From Simmondsia chinensis (taxonomy: Eukaryota; Streptophyta; Magnoliopsida; Caryophyllales; Simmondsiaceae), in assembly GCA_018398585.1 (NCBI GenBank), contig JAGTTD010000012.1, positions 20,469,036 to 20,533,035 of the forward strand: a DNA stretch of 64,000 bases, read 5' to 3'. Numbering within the stretch: position 1 is the stretch's first letter; each line of letters begins with the position of its first letter. The position numbers and the translations under genes were made by a program. The notes below the pieces were generated by a model. The model had not been told where the DNA came from and did not search any database. It saw nothing but the letters and a program-made list of their open reading frames with translations. Shown here in pieces: positions 1 through 10,106 of the stretch.

Positions 1-344
1 TTATAAGAATGATTAATCAACCTTTGGGTGATTACTGAATGTCCCATAATAATGAACTTCAATTTACATACAAATTGTCATTTACAAGCATTAGAACTTA
101 TGGATAATTGAAAATGGATCATCATAATTCATAATCATATACTTTTAAGATCGGGACACTTTGGGGACTAATAGATCATCATAATATATAAATATGAAAA
201 CACATAATAGAACTAAATTTCATACAATAATTATACATAAATTACACTTAATTTGAGTATCTTAATAGACATAACATAACATTATTGGATCAAAATAATA
301 ATCAAACAGCCTTGTCTTTTAGAATCCAATAATTTTACTTATAC
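1..344. other. AT-rich DNA without a gene
   Basis: No open frame, LTR end or terminal inverted repeat is visible. This is the left flank into which the chromovirus at 345-7852 inserted; it ends with the first copy of its TCGTA duplication. Confidence 0.6.
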
Positions 345-349
345 TCGTA

Positions 350-657
350 TGATACAAGATATTTTGTGTATAGACATGTGATTGTAAAGATTGTAAAGAA
401 TAATAGTTCTTGTACTAGAATTGGAATTAGTTGAGGTAGTTACAAGTTGTTAACAAAGAGTAGTTGTTTGTTAGTGTTAGAGGTTCATATAAGAGAGGTG
501 TAATTGGATCTTGGAAGGGTATGCAATAACAAAACAAACTTCTCACTCTCCCTACTCCTTCTTTCTCTCTCTCTCTCCCCCTCAATCTTTCTTACAATTC
601 TCTCTCAATTACAAACAAATTAACTGAATTCAGTACTCCCTGTTTGTACCGACAACA
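350..657 (+). repeat. 5' LTR of the chromovirus
   Basis: 308 bp, TG...CA ends. A TATA-like TATAAGA lies near 488 and a pyrimidine-rich CTCTCT tract near 540-600. It matches 7543-7847 with a low number of substitutions (roughly 5 percent by eye) plus small indels in the pyrimidine tract. Confidence 0.93.
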
Positions 658-658
658 T

Positions 659-670
659 TGGTATCAGAGC
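659..670 (+). promoter_or_regulatory. Primer-binding site (initiator Met tRNA)
   Basis: TGGTATCAGAGC, one base after the 5' LTR end, is complementary to the 3' end of plant initiator methionine tRNA, the usual primer for minus-strand DNA synthesis in plant LTR elements. Confidence 0.9.
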
Positions 671-696
671 TATAAGGTCCTCTGACCTGTGCATCC

Positions 697-1689
697 ATGG
701 CTGAAGGAACTCGTTCAGTATCAGAAATTTTATCTTCTCAAATCAAAACAACAAATGATGCAATGGAGCAATTTGTGGGTGACCTTAAGAGTTCAATACA
801 AGAGCTAAGGGATATGATAGTGGGCATGGCTCTCCATCAAAGTAGACCGGTAGAGAAAAACAACATCAAGGACGGAGGAATTAACCCTGCTATGACAGCT
901 CACACCACAACAGTTCAACAACCGGGAAGCACCGCAAGTACTCACTTATACTCAGCTCGTTTGAGTAAGATTGAGTTTCCCTTGCTCAATGGGGAGGATG
1001 TTAGTAGTTGGTTGCATGTTTGTAACCAATTTTTTTTAATCGACAATACACCGGACTATGATAAGATCAGAATAGCTTCGATTCATTTGAGAGGAGTGGC
1101 TTCCCAATGGCACTAACAATTAATGAAACATAGGGGAAATATGTACACGATGACCTGGGAGGATTATGTAGAACTGCTTAAGTTCAGATTTGGGAACCCC
1201 TATGAAGACCCGGTGTCCAAATTGATGAGTTTAAGGCAGGCTGGAACTGTCAAGGAATACCTGGCCAAGTTTGACGCAGTGGCTATTAGAACAGATCTTA
1301 AGGAAAATCAACTCGTGAGTTGTTTGCTAACTGGTTTGAGAGAAGATTTAGCATTGGATGTAAGAGCTCGAAGCCCTGATAACCTGCAGCAATCAATTTG
1401 TTTGGCCAAGCTTGCTGAAGCCAAGTTTGAGGCTCTTTCAAAACAATTAAATTACTTCAAAGTTCCCTTGTTACCTACACCTTCCCCTTCCAAATTACTT
1501 CCAACTCACTCTCAAAACACAATTAGGTCTAATAATGTGAACAATAGACCCTATTCTACAATGTCCAATATCAATAAGAATCATAAGACAATGTCCAAGA
1601 GTGAACTAAAGGACTGAAGGGCTAGGGGGTTATGTTGCTTTTGTGACGATAAATTCGAGCCTGGTCATAGATGCAAAACCAAGGGGCCT
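697..1689 (+). pseudogene. Chromovirus gag, broken
   Basis: Begins MAEGTRS at the ATG of CCATGGCTG. The capsid-like retrotransposon gag domain spans about residues 95-230, with segments such as WLHVCNQFF and FRFGNPYEDPVSKL. A zinc knuckle with a C-F-x-C...PGHRC pattern lies near 1633-1675. The frame continues directly into protease, so gag and pol were one polyprotein frame. Stops interrupt it at 1114 (TAA) and 1615 (TGA), and a TAA at 1690 closes this part. The segments between stops stay in one frame, so the damage is point nonsense mutation rather than indels. Gag would have formed the virus-like particle core. Confidence 0.88.
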
Positions 1690-3725
1690 TAATTATTCAT
1701 AATAGAGGTAGATGATGACAGTATAGATGAGGGGCCAACAGAATCTGAATTGGATGTGGAGGAGAAATTGGAAGTGGAATCAGCTGCACAAATATCTGTT
1801 CATGCTTTGATAGGCACTCATAGCTTTCAGACATTACGGATCACAGGATTTATTGGCAGGAGATCGGTGAAGGTGCTCATAGACTCTGGATCCACACATA
1901 ATTTCATAGAGGCCATGCTGGCCTCTAAATTGGGCTGTAATATGAGACAGATGGACCCTATATCGGTTACTGTGGCTGATGGCAATAACCTTTTCTGTAG
2001 CACGTAGTGTTATGACCTCAATTAGAAGATGCAAGGCCACGTGTACTCAGCAAACTTCATGTTAATACCCTTAGGGGGTTGTGACATGGTGTTGGGAGTG
2101 GAGTGGTTATCAACTTTAGGTGACATAAGTTGTAACTTCAAAGATCTTACTATGGCTTTCTCAGTGAACGGGGAGAAATATAAGTTGCAAGGAATTGATA
2201 CACGAGGCTGCAAACTAGTAGAAGCGAAGGCATTGGTGAAATCTATGGCTAGTTCACCATATATAGCTTTACTTCAGGTTATTCCCAAGACAGAGCAACA
2301 GGTTCATACAGAGCACACTTTGGAAAATAGTATAAGAGCTGAGCAGGTGAAGTCTTCAGTTCCAGAAGTGATACAGCAAGTGATGCAACAATACTCTGAG
2401 CTTTTTGCAGAACCGCAGCAGCTTCCTTCTCCTAAACCTTACTTTGTTCACAAAATTCACTTGAGAGAAGGCACACAACCTATGAATAGGAGGCCTTATC
2501 GATACCCTACGTTACAGAAAGATGTTATTGAAAATATGATTGAGGAACTGTTGACGAAAAGATACATTTAGCACAGCTCAAGTCCCTTTGCATCTGCAGT
2601 GGTATTGGTGAAGAAAAAAGATGGTAGTTGGAGGATGTGTGTGGACTACCGTGAATTGAATCAAGCTACAATCAAAGACAAGTTTCCAATTCCTCTTGTG
2701 ATAGAGTTATTGGATGAATTAGGAGGTGGCAAGTTATTTTCAAAGATTGATTTGAGGTCCGGATATCACCAAATTTGAATGCATAAAGATGACATTCAAA
2801 AGACAGTTTTTAAGACTCATTTTGGACATTACGAATTCCTTGTTATGCCTTTTGGCTTAACAAATGCGCCATCCATGTTCTAATCATCATGAATGCCATA
2901 TTTGCTCCTTACGTAAGGAAGTTTATTCTAGTATTTTTTTTATGATATCTTGATTTTCAGCAGCAGCCTTGAGGAAGATATAAAGTACTTGCAGCTTACA
3001 TTTGAGTTGCTGAGAATGCATCGGTTGTATGCAAAAGAGAACAAATGCAACTTTGCTTCAGGCCAAATGAAATATCTTGGGCATATCATCACAGAGAAGG
3101 GTGTGGCCACAGACCCTAAGAAGGCAGAGGCAGTGCACTAATGGCCCGTTCCATGCAACATTAAGCAACTGCGTGGGTTCTCGGGATTGATAGGCAATTA
3201 CCGCAGTTTTATCAGAGGATATGGAGGAATTGCGAGGCCACTAACAGGGTTGTTGAAGAAAGATAACTGGCAGTGGACTATAGAGGCTCAGACTGCATTT
3301 GAATCCTTGAAACAGGTGCTATGTTCAGCTCCTGTGTTAGCATTACCCAATTTTACAAGGCACTTTGAGGTGGAAACAGATGCTTGCAATGTAAGCATTG
3401 GAGCTATCCTAATACAAGAAAATCATCCTCTAGCCTTCATTAGCAAGGCACTTAGTCCCAAGCAGCAACTACTATCAGTGTATGAGAAGGAATTAATGTC
3501 AGTAGTCTATGCCGTGAAGCAATGAGAACAATATTTGCTTAATAATACATTTGTCATTCGAACAGACCAGAAAAGCTTGAAGCTCTTGCTCGAACAGAAG
3601 ATCAGTATGCATTTTCAGTAGGTTTGGTTATCAAAGTTGATGGGTTTTAGCTATGTGATTCATTACAAGAAGGGGAAGGATAACATAGTGGCAGATGCAA
3701 TGTCTAGAATCCCAAGCAATGAAGT
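1690..3725 (+). pseudogene. Chromovirus protease, RT and RNase H, broken
   Basis: Same frame as gag. Protease motif LIDSGSTHNF lies near 1876-1905. RT begins near 2581 ([19 protein letters not shown]), with MPFGLTNAP near 2850 and a catalytic segment reading VFFYDILIF near 2930-2957. RNase H carries a TDACNVSIGAIL-type motif near 3375 and ends near 3725 with NIVADAMSRI. Stops lie at 2005, 2023, 2569, 2776, 2881, 3139, 3523 and 3619. Between about 2884 and 2940 there is a short frame slip that is compensated in a T-run. Most stops are one C-to-T or G-to-A change from the residue expected in the family. Confidence 0.9.
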
Positions 3726-4493
3726 GATCTATATGATGTTATCTGCAATAGAAAGTGATCTGTATGCAATGTTGCTACTATCATGGCAGAGTGATCCTAA
3801 GCTACATATTATTGTATCTGATTTGAAGGAGGGTAAGATAGGGCTGCATCGGCATTATGCTTGGCAGATGGAACAATTAAAGAGGAAGGGAAGGTTAGTG
3901 GTTGGCAATGTACAAGAGCTCAAAACCAAGATTTTGAAGTGGTTACACGCCTCCCCAGCTCGGGGTCATTTGGGTAGAGATGCCACATTACAGAGAGTTA
4001 AATCACTCTTTTTTTGGAAGGGCATGACACAAGAAGTATATGATTTTGTGCAGAAATGTGCTATCTGCCAGACTTGCAAGTATGATAATGCTGCATCACC
4101 CGATTTGTTACAACCTTTGCCTATTCCTTCTACTATATGGACTGATATATCCATGGATTTTGTAGAAGGGTTACCGAGGTCCTTTGGGAAGGAAGTGATC
4201 TTCGTTGTGGTGGATCGTTTCAGTAAGGCGGCACATTTTATGGCATTAATACATTCCTATTCTGCTTCAACTGTGGCACAAATCTTCATGGACAATGTGT
4301 ATAAATTACACGGAATGCCGAGTACAATTGCCAGTGATCGGGATGCTGTTTTTCAAAGTGAATTTTGGCAATCCCTATTTTATATTCAAGGTGTTAATTT
4401 ACATCTATCTACGGCTTATCACCCCCAAATAGATGGCCAAATAGAGGTTGTCAATAGAGGGTTGGAAACATATTTGCATTGTATGTGTAGTAG
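3726..4493 (+). pseudogene. Chromovirus integrase, N-terminal part and core
   Basis: An H-H-C-C zinc-binding module (HASPARGH ... CAICQTCK) lies near 3945-4080. It is followed by the catalytic core with DFVEGLP, SDRDAVFQ and GQIEVVNR, so the D, D and E positions are all present. The frame is open from the RNase H end until the nested LTR element interrupts it at codons for C-M-C-S-S. The reading frame resumes after 6821 exactly in phase once the nested element and one AGTAG copy are removed. The core is therefore the best preserved part of this element. Confidence 0.9.
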
Positions 4494-5050
4494 TGTTATA
4501 AACCGAGAATCCGAGGCATGGGTGTGAATGGTTGGAAAAGGCGGGAATTGTAGTTGATAGTTAAAATTCTGTTAATGCTGCGGGAATTGTAGTTGATAGT
4601 TAAAATTCTGTTAAAATTTTGTTAATGCTGCTGTTCTACTGCTGCTGTGCACATTAGCTGCTGCTGCTCTTTTCTGTTGCTGTTATTTTGTGTTTTGGCG
4701 CCAATAATCAGATTTAAATGTTAGTTAGTTGTATTATAGATACTTCTAGATTGTTCCTAAGTTGGTTACTTAGATGTCTAGGTTCAATGTCTTACATTGT
4801 GTATAAATAAGTGTGTCCTGATGTAAATCTGACCATTCAATCAAAATATCAAACACAAGTCTTAATTTGAGATCAATATTCTCTCTCTCATCTAACTCTC
4901 TCTATTTTCTCATCTCCTTTCCCTTCTTATGTCATCTAAAGTCTAATCTCTCTACTATCTCATCTCAATTTCACTTCTTTCTCATCTCATATTTTCAACC
5001 TATCCTATTTTTACTAGCTTATGTTTATGGTTCCAATCATGAACGTAACA
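4494..5050 (+). repeat. 5' LTR of nested gag-only element
   Basis: 557 bp with TATAAATA at 4802-4809. It is about 50 bp longer than its partner, in part because a 39-bp unit is tandemly duplicated (4541-4579 and from 4580). The downstream half is a TCTC-rich pyrimidine tract also found in the LTRs of the chromovirus at 45474-49564. Confidence 0.93.
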
Positions 5051-5315
5051 ATTGGTATCAGAGCCTCGTTTGGCTTCCAATCGAGTGCGTAATCTAAAGA
5101 AAAAAAAAATTAAAAAAAAATTTTAGAAACTCAAAATTCAGTGTTGTTCTTGTTGGTTCGATTCAGATTTAAGTGAAGTTCATACCGGTTGAGGACAATT
5201 TGATCAAGATCAAATCATATTGGATGATTGTTCTGTTATCAATTCGAAAATCAGTAAGATCAAGTTCAGTTCAGCATTGTTCATATCAGATTGAAAAGAT
5301 TCAAACGTGACAACA

Positions 5316-6245
5316 ATGACAATTGGAGTAAGTGCTCAATTGGCAGCTTTGATGAAGCAAATGGCTTAGATTAATCAAACAATTTTGGAAATTAATCAAA
5401 CCGTGCTAGAAAATGAGCAAAAATCTGAGGTTAGAATGCGTAACTTGCCGTTGGAACAAGAACAAAGGTTGGATGAGAAATTCAACTTGCATTTCCATCG
5501 CGTTGATGTTAACATTGCAGAACAATTAAATCAACATAAGCAGCAAGTGGAGAAATCAGTGGTTGAGCAAATTGATCAACAAACGCAGTTGTTTAATGAG
5601 AAGGTAGCTGAGATTCAACATCAGTGCAATAGCCAAACTCTTGGAGGAAATGGTCTAGGCATCGAGTCTCAAGAACTACAAGGTGAGGAAGAAAAGCTAA
5701 CTGAAGATGTGAATCAGGAAGCTCAAGTGATTGAGGAAAGGTTCACTGAAATTCAAAGTCAGTTTAGGAGGCAAAATGTGTCTTCAGTTCTTGAGCCTTT
5801 GATTCCTGCCAGTTCGTTGCTGATGAACCGATCACCTGCAGAGTTGCAATCTTGTGTTCCTAATGTGGCTATTAGACCTGCAGTAGATGATGAAAGATCT
5901 CAAGATGGTCCTCAAGTTGTTAAGGTGTCAGCTAATCTGCAAGTTCAACCTCAAACAGCTGGTGTTAATCCTCAAGATCCAATTCCAGAAGCTGTTATGC
6001 ACTGTCGGCATGCCGATCGGCAAGTTCGGGGTGATCCATTTCCTCCTTTGAGTGGAGATTTGATTAATAGGGTCTCTATCATGAAGCTATGCTATTGGGA
6101 GGATATTTGTGAGCTATTCACCAAGTTACATAGCTGCAACAAGTTCTCATCAACTGTATTACATAGTTCTTACAGCTTAATGATCAAAGATTCAGAATTC
6201 ATTACATTCTCAGCTGCACTTCCAGTAATCTTTCAGCATGAATGA
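5316..6245 (+). pseudogene. Gag-like coiled-coil ORF of the nested element
   Basis: The frame starts at ATG 5316 (MTIGVSAQLAALMKQMA), meets a TAG at 5367, and is then open for 286 codons from 5385. The N-terminal half is rich in Q, E, K and regularly spaced L/V/I, so it is likely a coiled coil. No capsid homology domain, zinc knuckle or catalytic motif is visible, and the C-terminal 80 residues match no family I recognise. By position after the primer-binding site it corresponds to the N-terminal part of gag. It is not a host gene, because it sits exactly between the two LTRs. Confidence 0.7.
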
Positions 6246-6311
6246 GTGATTTTAAAGTCTCAATTCTCTTTCATTCTTGAGGACAAGAATGTTTTCAAGA
6301 GGAAGGGAATG

Positions 6312-6816
6312 TTATAAACCGAGAATCCGAGGCATGGGTGTGAATGGTTGGAAATGGCGGGAATTGTAGTTGATAGTTAAAATTCTGTCAATGCTGCTGT
6401 TCTGCTGCTACTGTGCACATTAGCTGCTGTTGCTCTTTTCTGCTACTGTTATTTTGTGTTTTGGCGCCAATAATCAGATTTAAATGGTAGTTAGTTGTAT
6501 TCTAGATACTTCTAGATTGTTCCTAAGTTGGTTACTTAGATGTCTAGGTTCAATGTCTTGCATTGTGTATAAATAAGTGTGTCCTGATGTAAATATGATC
6601 ATTCAATCAAAATATCAAACACAAGTTTCAATTTGGGATTAATATTCTCTCTCTCATCTAACTCTCTCTATTTTCTCATCTCCTTTCCCTTCTTATCTCA
6701 TCTAACCTCTAATCTCTCTACTATCTCATCTCAATTTCACTTCTTTCTCATCTCATATTCTCAATCTATCCTCATTTTACTTAGTTTACGCTTGTTGTTC
6801 AATCCCAAGCGTAACA
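6312..6816 (+). repeat. 3' LTR of nested gag-only element
   Basis: 505 bp with TATAAATA at 6568-6575. Nearly the same as 4494-5050 apart from scattered substitutions and the missing 39-bp duplication. Confidence 0.93.
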
Positions 6817-6821
6817 AGTAG

Positions 6822-7542
6822 TGATCCTACATATTGGGAAAAGTGGTTGCCTTTAGCTGAATGGTGGTACAATACCACTTGGCATACATCCACTCGTAAG
6901 ACTCCTTATGAAGTCATGTACGGACAACCGCCACTGCTGCATACACCTTATCTTCTAGGTGAAAGTAGTGTTGAATTGGTTGATCAGAGCTTAAAACACA
7001 GAGAAGACATGCTGCAGCTCTTGAAGTTCCATTTACAACGCGCACAGAATCGAATGCAGCAACTAGCTAACCGCAAGAGAGCTGACAGGAATTTCAATAC
7101 AAGGGATTGGGTGTATTTGAAACTTCATCCTTACAGACAAGTTACTGTGGCCTGCAGGAACAATCTTAAGCTGTCTCCTAAGTTCTATGGTCCCTTTCAA
7201 GTCGTAGCCAAGGTGGGAAAGGTTGCCTATAAGCTTGAACTACCAGCTGAAGCTCAAATACATGATGTCTTCCATGTATCACAGCTGAAATTACACCAGG
7301 GACTACTACCTGATGTCTTCACCTACCTGCCTCGAGACCCGGATGCAGCGTTCATTAAAGAGCCATAAAGCATCCTAGCTAGTGGACTGGTTTAGCGAGG
7401 ACATAAGGCTGCTACTAAAGTGCTGGTGAAATGGAAAGGGCTACCTAAAGAGAAAGCTTCATGGGAATTTTTGTTTGATTTGCAATGCAAATTTCCAAAC
7501 TTTCACCCTTAAGGACAATGGTGAGGTTATGGGAGGGCTATT
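6822..7542 (+). pseudogene. Chromovirus integrase C-terminus and chromodomain
   Basis: Continues the integrase frame from 4493 ([13 protein letters not shown], then [19 protein letters not shown], a GPY/F-type module, then [10 protein letters not shown]). After a TAA at 7366 the same frame encodes a chromodomain-like stretch with VLVKWKGLP followed by SWEF near 7420-7470. Chromodomains of this class are thought to direct insertion to heterochromatin. A further stop lies near 7393, and the polyprotein would end just before the purine-rich tract. Confidence 0.87.
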
Positions 7543-7847
7543 TGACACAAGATATTTTGTGTATAGACATGTGATTGTAAAGATTGTAAAGAATAATAGT
7601 TCTTGTACTAGAATTGGAATTAGTTGAGGTACTTCCAAGTTGTTAACAAAGAGTAGTTTTTTTGTTAATGTTAGAGGTTCATATAAAAGAGGTGTAATTG
7701 GATCTTGGAAGGGTATGCAATAACAAAACAAACTTCTCACTCTCTCTACTCCTTTCTCTTTTCTCTCCCTCAATCTTTATTAAAATTCTATCTCAATCAC
7801 AAACAAATTAACTGAATTCAGTACTCCCTTCGTTTGTACCGACAACA
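7543..7847 (+). repeat. 3' LTR of the chromovirus
   Basis: 305 bp, TG...CA, with TATAAAA at 7682-7688. It is preceded by the purine-rich GGGAGGGC tract and followed by TCGTA. Confidence 0.93.
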
Positions 7848-7852
7848 TCGTA

Positions 7853-8370
7853 TTATACTCAATAAATATGTCAACATTTCTTAAATTGAATATAAAAGAA
7901 AACCGCATTCATGCATCCTTATAACCAATGCGGATCATCATCATCATCATCATGTATTTAGTGACATGTATGCAGCAATTACCCAACATTCGCATCCTTG
8001 CACTTGATTGATATTATTGTATGCATTATTTGATCAATACTCCGTCCAATGACTTTGAACGTGAATAACCACTTTAAATGTAAGTCTTTGCAACACTTGC
8101 AATTTTTCATTCTCCTTTTGGGGTTATTAATTGACATGTTAATCTCATATAATCGTAAGAAACAAATGCTTGCAATGGAATCATAACATGCATAACTGTC
8201 AGGCTTAACGAGACACTTGTACAACTGCCGTATTGGTGGAAGGTTCATGATGCTATTTCATGATGCACGTGGAAAATGTAAATGCAGCATTCATGTGTAT
8301 GTCAAAAGAATTCCCAATATTTAACCACGAGAATAATATATTTGTGGAAAATCATGGGTTCTTAAACCTA
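7853..8370. other. No recognisable gene; leader side of a minus-strand LTR element
   Basis: AT-rich, with a short CAT microsatellite near 7935-7953. On the minus strand this is the region downstream of the primer-binding site at 8372-8383, so it may be element leader. A 90-codon minus-strand frame (7979-8248) has no family features I recognise. Confidence 0.5.
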
Positions 8371-8982
8371 TGCTCTGATACCACATGTAAACTTAAATTA
8401 TATGCGTAAACATTAGTGCATAAATCAATGATTCCCATAAATCTTAGAACTTCATGATTTTTTACACATATTAGAATCAAGAACAATACCTTTGATCCAC
8501 AGCAATCCTTGATTGACCGTTGAATACGCAAAAGAGAATGATTAAAGAAATCTGATTTCTCCCTCTTTTCCACTTTCTTTAATGTACGATGTAACTTGGA
8601 GTATTGTGCCTTTAATTATCCTTCATGTTCATGTGTTTTATACGTTGCATGTATGGTAAAGAGAGGACCAGACTCAAAGTGGAGAAGGGATGTCTTCCAT
8701 CAAAATACCAAGGGTCGTGTCCTTCAGTTAATAGACATGTCCTTTATTAATAGACATGTCCCTTCATTAATAGTTATGTCTATTAACTAAATGATAAGAA
8801 ACATATCCTTTCATAAAGACATGTCTCTTCCTTAAGAGACGTTATCCTCTATTATAAGAGTCATACCTTTTCATAAACCAAATGGATTAAGAATTAATTA
8901 AAACTACTTAATTATCAAATACAACATAACTATTTGATAAAACATCAATTATAATATTATGTGGGACATAATTATTCTTACA
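8371..8982 (-). mobile_element. Lone LTR with primer-binding site, minus strand
   Basis: On the minus strand an LTR of 597 bp (8386-8982) begins TGTAAGAATAATTATGTC and ends ...TTTACA, with TGTAA/TTACA inverted ends. It is followed after two bases by TGGTATCAGAGC (8372-8383 on the plus strand as GCTCTGATACCA). The middle contains several AGACATGTC-like repeats (about 8730-8830). No partner LTR or pol is seen nearby, so it is a truncated element. It resembles Ty1/copia LTRs, which is inference. Confidence 0.75.
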
Positions 8983-9709
8983 TTGAACTCTAGTTAGAGC
9001 CACCTTGAGAGTAATAACTATCTTAATTTTGTAATATTTTGGAAGTACTTTAAATTTTTTTGCAGATAATTTTATATTAACTTGATTAAATTGAACAGAG
9101 TTGACATATTTAAAAAAAAAAAAAAATAGATGTGACCCAAAGTTGACTTTTTAGCCAAAACGAATATACCCTATTAATCTGTAAAAGTTCCTGTGATGCA
9201 TGTTTCTCTCAAAAGCTAAGCAGGACAAGAACTCTTTCCTAATTTTAATGCTGCTTCCCTACCAAACTACCAACAATTTACTTAAGTCCCTCAACCACGT
9301 AAGCCCAAACCGCCCAAATAATTAAGGGCTTACCACCGACCTCAAAATCCATTCATCTAAATAAAAGGCACCAAAATGACTAAGTTTGAACCACCTATCT
9401 AGTCGCCTAAAATTTCTCAAGAACAGTGAAATTGCCTTAAACCATCTAGAATCGCCCATTAAGACTATAGCTTCGACAGGACATGAGTAACTGCAGTGCT
9501 ATTAAATACTCCTCAATACAAAATCTAGCTTGGTCATTGGAGGTGAAGTACGACTTAGAAAATCCACGTTGTCTGTGGAATAGGCTCCTCCAACATAAAT
9601 GTACCTCTGGATTCATTTACACAACTTGTCTCTCTAAAGGCTATCTAGCCTCAAAGGCTTGGTTACAAATATCTTCTTGTTAACATATACTACATGTTAG
9701 TGGGAGAAA
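8983..9709. other. No certain gene
   Basis: AT-rich, with a 15-bp A-run near 9112-9126. A 66-codon plus-strand frame at 9483-9683 contains YDLENPRCLWNRLL, which resembles LTR-element gag, but it is too short and isolated to assign. Confidence 0.4.
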
Positions 9710-10105
9710 GGTCAGCATTGGTACCGATGTGGATGACATGATTGTAAAACCCCAAAGCGTGAGGACCATGTGGGCGACCCTTAGGGAGACCTTTGAATCC
9801 CTGGGGAAGTACAATATGTGTCTTATCTTAGACACGTGAAACTTTGGATTCCTAAAAGGGTATAGATGTTAATTCATGAGCCATTCAGGCGAACTCTGTG
9901 AAAGTTAAAGAGACTATAGACAGGCCTAATCATACATAGCACAATGAAGGAGCTACGAAAGCTCATTGAATGGATATTAATCGCAAGTCGCTCCGTCAAT
10001 TGATTATCAACAGACAAGGTAGCATAATTCTTCCAAAGTATAAAGAAAATACTTGAGTTCATCGAGGATGAAAAATACATAGAAGAACTTAAACAATTTT
10101 AAGTC
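9710..10105 (+). pseudogene. Ty3/gypsy RT remnant
   Basis: With frame changes this reads VDDMIVK followed by a REDHV...LRETFESLGKYN segment, then (near 9900-10060) residues like the RT to RNase H connection of plant gypsy elements (SRSV followed by a FFQSIKK segment). Several stops and frame changes are present and no LTRs are visible. It is a fragment of an old gypsy pol whose other domains are gone. Confidence 0.65.
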
Positions 10106-10106
10106 T

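Larger units (their letters stand above)
4489..6821 (+). mobile_element. Non-autonomous gag-only LTR element nested in integrase
   Basis: LTRs 4494-5050 and 6312-6816, both TG...CA, are flanked by the 5-bp duplication AGTAG (4489-4493 and 6817-6821). The primer-binding site TGGTATCAGAGCC starts at 5053 and a polypurine tract AAGAGGAAGGGAA precedes the 3' LTR. The internal region is only 1261 bp and holds one gag-like frame with no protease, RT or integrase. Just before the polypurine tract it reads like the last residues of a chromodomain gypsy polyprotein, including EDKNVFK in one frame. This is an internally deleted derivative, comparable to TR-GAG or LARD elements, which would depend on proteins supplied by a relative. 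Confidence 0.92.
345..7852 (+). mobile_element. Ty3/gypsy chromovirus with nested LTR element
   Basis: Complete by its ends: LTRs at 350-657 and 7543-7847 begin TG and end CA, and are flanked by the 5-bp duplication TCGTA (345-349 and 7848-7852). A primer-binding site TGGTATCAGAGC follows the 5' LTR and a purine-rich tract lies near 7529-7538. Domains in order are gag, CCHC knuckle, aspartic protease, RT, RNase H, integrase, and a C-terminal chromodomain-like segment, the chromovirus order. Without the nested element at 4494-6816 the length is about 5.2 kb. The short LTRs and size resemble the Reina lineage, which is inference. The coding frame holds about a dozen stops and one local frame slip, so it cannot make functional protein. 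Confidence 0.95.

Noticed and set aside
658..672. GTATCAGAGC motifs as parts of tRNA genes
   Set aside because: They occur next to LTR ends as primer-binding sites (659, 5053, 8372 minus, 15342, 16628, 35918 minus, 45890), with no cloverleaf around them.
5385..6245. 286-codon open frame as a host gene
   Set aside because: It lies exactly between two LTRs with a 5-bp duplication outside them, and its frame starts after a primer-binding site. It is element-encoded.
7979..8248. Minus-strand 89-codon frame downstream of a primer-binding site as gag
   Set aside because: No gag motif is visible; kept only as possible leader.
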